In this document: positions 62,043-64,000 of the stretch, one piece after another
Position numbering within the stretch: position 1 is the first letter of the stretch
Layout: each line of letters begins with the position of its first letter
Assembly: GCA_030447905.1 (NCBI GenBank)
Contig: JAUJNZ010000009.1
Location: 28,761-92,760 of the forward strand
DNA: 64,000 nt
Direction of reading: 5' to 3'
DNA from: Thermoleophilaceae bacterium
Lineage (GTDB): Bacteria > Actinomycetota > Thermoleophilia > Solirubrobacterales > Thermoleophilaceae
The notes under the pieces: generated by a model
Databases searched by the model: none
What the model was told of the DNA's origin: nothing
Seen by the model: only the letters and a program-made list of their open reading frames with translations
Translations under genes and position numbers: made by a program

Positions 62043-62648
62043 ATGAGCCTCGCGGATCGCGCCAAAGCCAAGGTCAAGCAGGCCGCCGGCGGCGTCTTGG
62101 GGGACGACCAGCTCAAGCGCGAAGGTGTCGAAGAGGAGCGCGCAGCCGACCGGCCGCGCGCATCAGCTACCGAAGGGAGTAAGCATATGACGATCGATCC
62201 GGTCGGAAGAGGGCAGAGCGAAAGCCCCGTGGGCAACACCGTCCACAACCTGGTGCACACGCTGAGCGTCAAACTCGACTCCGCTCACCGCTACGGGCTC
62301 TACCAGGAAGATGCGGTCCGGGAGGGACACGAGGACTGTGCCGAGGTCTTCGCCGACATCGCCGAGCAAGAGCGAGAGATGATCGATCGCCTCGTCCACT
62401 GCCTGCAGGATCGTCTCGGCGGGGCCGCCACCGCGTTGGGGGCTGCACCCGCAGGAGGTGCTACGGGAGGGCTCGGGCAAGAGGCCATCCCCGGAGCGGG
62501 CGCGCAGGAGGCACCGCCGGTCCCGGGCGATATGGGCCACGGCCCGTCGGCCGATCCCATCGAGCCCGCGGTGACCGATGTGCCGCCGACGGCTCCGGGC
62601 GGCCCGGGGGCTGAGCCACGCGGGCCGGACGCTCCCCGAACGGCGTAG
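62043..62648 (+). CDS. CsbD-like segment joined to a ferritin-like four-helix protein
   Basis: Residues 1-35 (MSLADRAKAKVKQAAGGVLG, then DDQLKREGVEE) match the CsbD stress-protein pattern. From residue 49 a second part starts at an internal ATG, 62187, with GAAGGGAG upstream: VHTLSVKLDSAHRYGLYQED and EVFADIAEQEREMIDRLVHC, which fits a small ferritin-like (rubrerythrin-type) helical bundle; a Pro/Gly-rich tail follows. No stop separates them, so either a fusion or two genes joined by an indel. An in-phase TAA in the next frame at the junction supports the second idea. Confidence 0.6.
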   Translation: MSLADRAKAKVKQAAGGVLGDDQLKREGVEEERAADRPRASATEGSKHMTIDPVGRGQSESPVGNTVHNLVHTLSVKLDSAHRYGLYQEDAVREGHEDCAEVFADIAEQEREMIDRLVHCLQDRLGGAATALGAAPAGGATGGLGQEAIPGAGAQEAPPVPGDMGHGPSADPIEPAVTDVPPTAPGGPGAEPRGPDAPRTA

Positions 62649-62798
62649 GAAGCCTCCCGGTAGCGCCGTCTCGAGAGGGCGCGGCTCGAGGTCACGGCTT
62701 TGGTCGAGGCGGGTACCGCTCGGGTCGCCGCCGACAAACCGCGAGCGCGCGTCGAGCAACGACCGCCGAAGCGGGGAAGACCTAGGGGAACGAGATAG

Positions 62799-63968
62799 AT
62801 GGCGGTCCAAGGCGGGTCCGTGGCGGCGCCTTCGCGCTGGGAGCGCCTTAGGGGCACGCTGAGGCCCGAGGAGTGGCGACGCGCGGGCGTCCTCGCGGGG
62901 GTCATCCTCGCCCTCCACGTCATCGGCTTCGCGACTTTGCTCGGCCTCGTCGTCCCGCAGAGCTTCAGTCTCGGCGCCGAGGGAGTGTTCGGCGCAGGGC
63001 TCGGCCTCACCGCCTACGCGCTGGGTCTGCGCCACGCCTTCGACGCCGACCACATCGCCGCGATCGACAACACCACCCGCAAGCTCATGAGCGACGGCCA
63101 GCGGCCCCTGAGCGTCGGGTTCTTCTTCTCGCTCGGGCACTCGACGATCGTCTTCGCGCTGGCCTTGCTGTTCTCGCTCGGGGTCAAGGCACTAACGGGA
63201 CCCGTCGCCGACGACGCCTCGACGCTCCACGAGGTCACCGGACTGATCGGCAACTCGGTGTCGGGGCTCTTCCTTTACGTGATCGGCGTCATCAACCTGC
63301 TCGTTTTCTTGAGCGTCGCGCGGGTGTTCTGGCGCATGCGACGCGGCGGCTGCGACGAGCACGAGCTCGACGAGCGGCTGGGCCCCCGCGGGCCGATGAC
63401 GCGCCTCTGCAGACGGCTCACGCGCTCGATCAAGAAGCCGTGGCACATGTACCCGCTCGGGCTCCTGTTCGGGCTCGGGTTCGACACCGCCACCGAGATC
63501 GCGCTGCTGTTCCTCGCCGCCGGCGCCGCCTTCAGCGGCCTTCCCTTCTACGCGATCCTCTGCCTGCCGATTCTGTTCGCCGCCGGCATGTCCCTGCTCG
63601 ACACGATCGACGGTGCCTTCATGAACTTCGCCTACGGCTGGGCGTTCGCCAAGCCGGTGCGCCGGATCTACTACAACATGACGGTCACCGGTCTCTCGGT
63701 CGTGGTGGCGCTCGCGATCGGCACCTTCCAGCTCCTGTCCGTCCTCGGCGAGAAGCTAAGCCTGAGCGGCGGCTTGTGGGATCTCGTCCTGGCGATCGAC
63801 CTGAACGTCGTCGGGTACTTGGTCGTCGGTCTCTTCATCGTGACCTGGATCGTCGCCCTTTCGGTTTGGCGGTTCGGACGGATCGAGGAAAGATGGAGCT
63901 TGAACGTCGGGCCGGGCGGAGCCGCAGCACTCGACTCGACCAGCACACGCGACCAGGAGCAGACATGA
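62799..63968 (+). CDS. NiCoT-family nickel/cobalt transporter
   Basis: 389 residues with about eight membrane segments. Signatures RHAFDADHIAAIDNTTRKLM (about residue 79) and LFGLGFDTATEIALLFL (about 224), also GFFFSLGHSTIVFA, match HoxN/NixA-type permeases that import Ni2+ or Co2+. ATG 62799. Overlaps the start of the next gene (ATGA), so nickel enzymes may follow outside the window. Confidence 0.92.
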   Translation: MAVQGGSVAAPSRWERLRGTLRPEEWRRAGVLAGVILALHVIGFATLLGLVVPQSFSLGAEGVFGAGLGLTAYALGLRHAFDADHIAAIDNTTRKLMSDGQRPLSVGFFFSLGHSTIVFALALLFSLGVKALTGPVADDASTLHEVTGLIGNSVSGLFLYVIGVINLLVFLSVARVFWRMRRGGCDEHELDERLGPRGPMTRLCRRLTRSIKKPWHMYPLGLLFGLGFDTATEIALLFLAAGAAFSGLPFYAILCLPILFAAGMSLLDTIDGAFMNFAYGWAFAKPVRRIYYNMTVTGLSVVVALAIGTFQLLSVLGEKLSLSGGLWDLVLAIDLNVVGYLVVGLFIVTWIVALSVWRFGRIEERWSLNVGPGGAAALDSTSTRDQEQT

Positions 63969-64000
63969 CCCACGAGCACCCCGACCACCACGAGCACAGC
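63965..64000 (+). CDS. Partial His-rich start of the next gene
   Basis: ATG 63965 in an ATGA overlap with the transporter opens MTHEHPDHHEHS and runs off the window. His-rich starts next to NiCoT transporters occur in metal chaperones (HypB, UreG and others), but 12 residues do not allow a name. Confidence 0.6.
   Translation, partial: MTHEHPDHHEHS

Overview
The window is very GC-rich, densely coded bacterial DNA. Many genes start with GTG or TTG, and neighbouring genes often overlap by 1-4 bases. Gene content (split bio operon, ECF sigma factor with a long C-terminal extension, DUF3179, DUF3618/DUF4235 envelope genes, SigB/SigF-like promoter motifs, CsoR repressors) suggests a high-GC actinobacterium, possibly Thermoleophilia (Solirubrobacterales-like). 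That placement is inferred from gene content; no rRNA is present.

Layout. 1-9.7 kb: spermidine-synthase-like membrane fusion, DUF3179 lipoprotein, bioB-bioF-bioD on the minus strand, a scrambled crotonase/HupE-like fragment zone, glpK and plsC. 9.8-18 kb: two small acidic proteins, a lytic transglycosylase-like protein, then a decayed stretch (SDR remnant, frameshifted nucleotide-sugar dehydrogenase, small membrane protein, LuxR/MalT-type ATPase remnant). 18-25.5 kb: CaiB/BaiF CoA-transferase, pyrophosphatase, nitrilase-TetR pair, a four-gene small-envelope operon, DegV, TraR/DksA zinc finger, patatin. 25.6-30.5 kb: repeat protein, extended ECF sigma factor, Ser/Thr kinase, and an Fe-S trafficking locus (bolA-grxD divergent from an erpA-like gene). 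30-42 kb: AlkA-like glycosylase, ABC1 kinase, GNAT, acyltransferase, a GGDEF/HD-GYP protein and an EAL-DICT protein (c-di-GMP turnover), and a CBS protein. 42-46.2 kb: tRNA-Gly and tRNA-Pro followed by a copper locus (csoR, copZ, His-rich secreted protein, copA). 46.3-52.3 kb: NYN protein, Tat-type amine oxidase lipoprotein, pyruvyl-transferase family protein with an SCP2-hydrolase fusion, DUF488, tRNA-Leu, fatty acid hydroxylase. 52.4-56.5 kb: coiled-coil gene, dead IS5-type transposase, frameshifted 5'-nucleotidase. 56.5-64 kb: second CsoR-type operon (DUF4396-DUF305-CsoR), then small stress-type proteins (ChaB, HTH, CsbD/ferritin-like), DUF389, and a NiCoT transporter whose downstream His-rich partner leaves the window.

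Three themes connect genes. First, two separate loci have CsoR-family repressors and similar C-rich palindromic operators, suggesting two copper-responsive transcription units; the second encodes a poorly understood DUF4396 membrane protein and a DUF305 lipoprotein. Second, several small genes carry GTTT/GTTA-N14-16-GGGTA elements upstream, which may mark a general-stress regulon. Third, c-di-GMP synthesis and degradation domains sit on two facing genes near 36-41 kb.

Caution: at least eight genes are interrupted by frameshifts, several in G, C or GT runs. Some may be sequencing or assembly indels rather than true decay. No CRISPR array, prophage or complete mobile element was seen.
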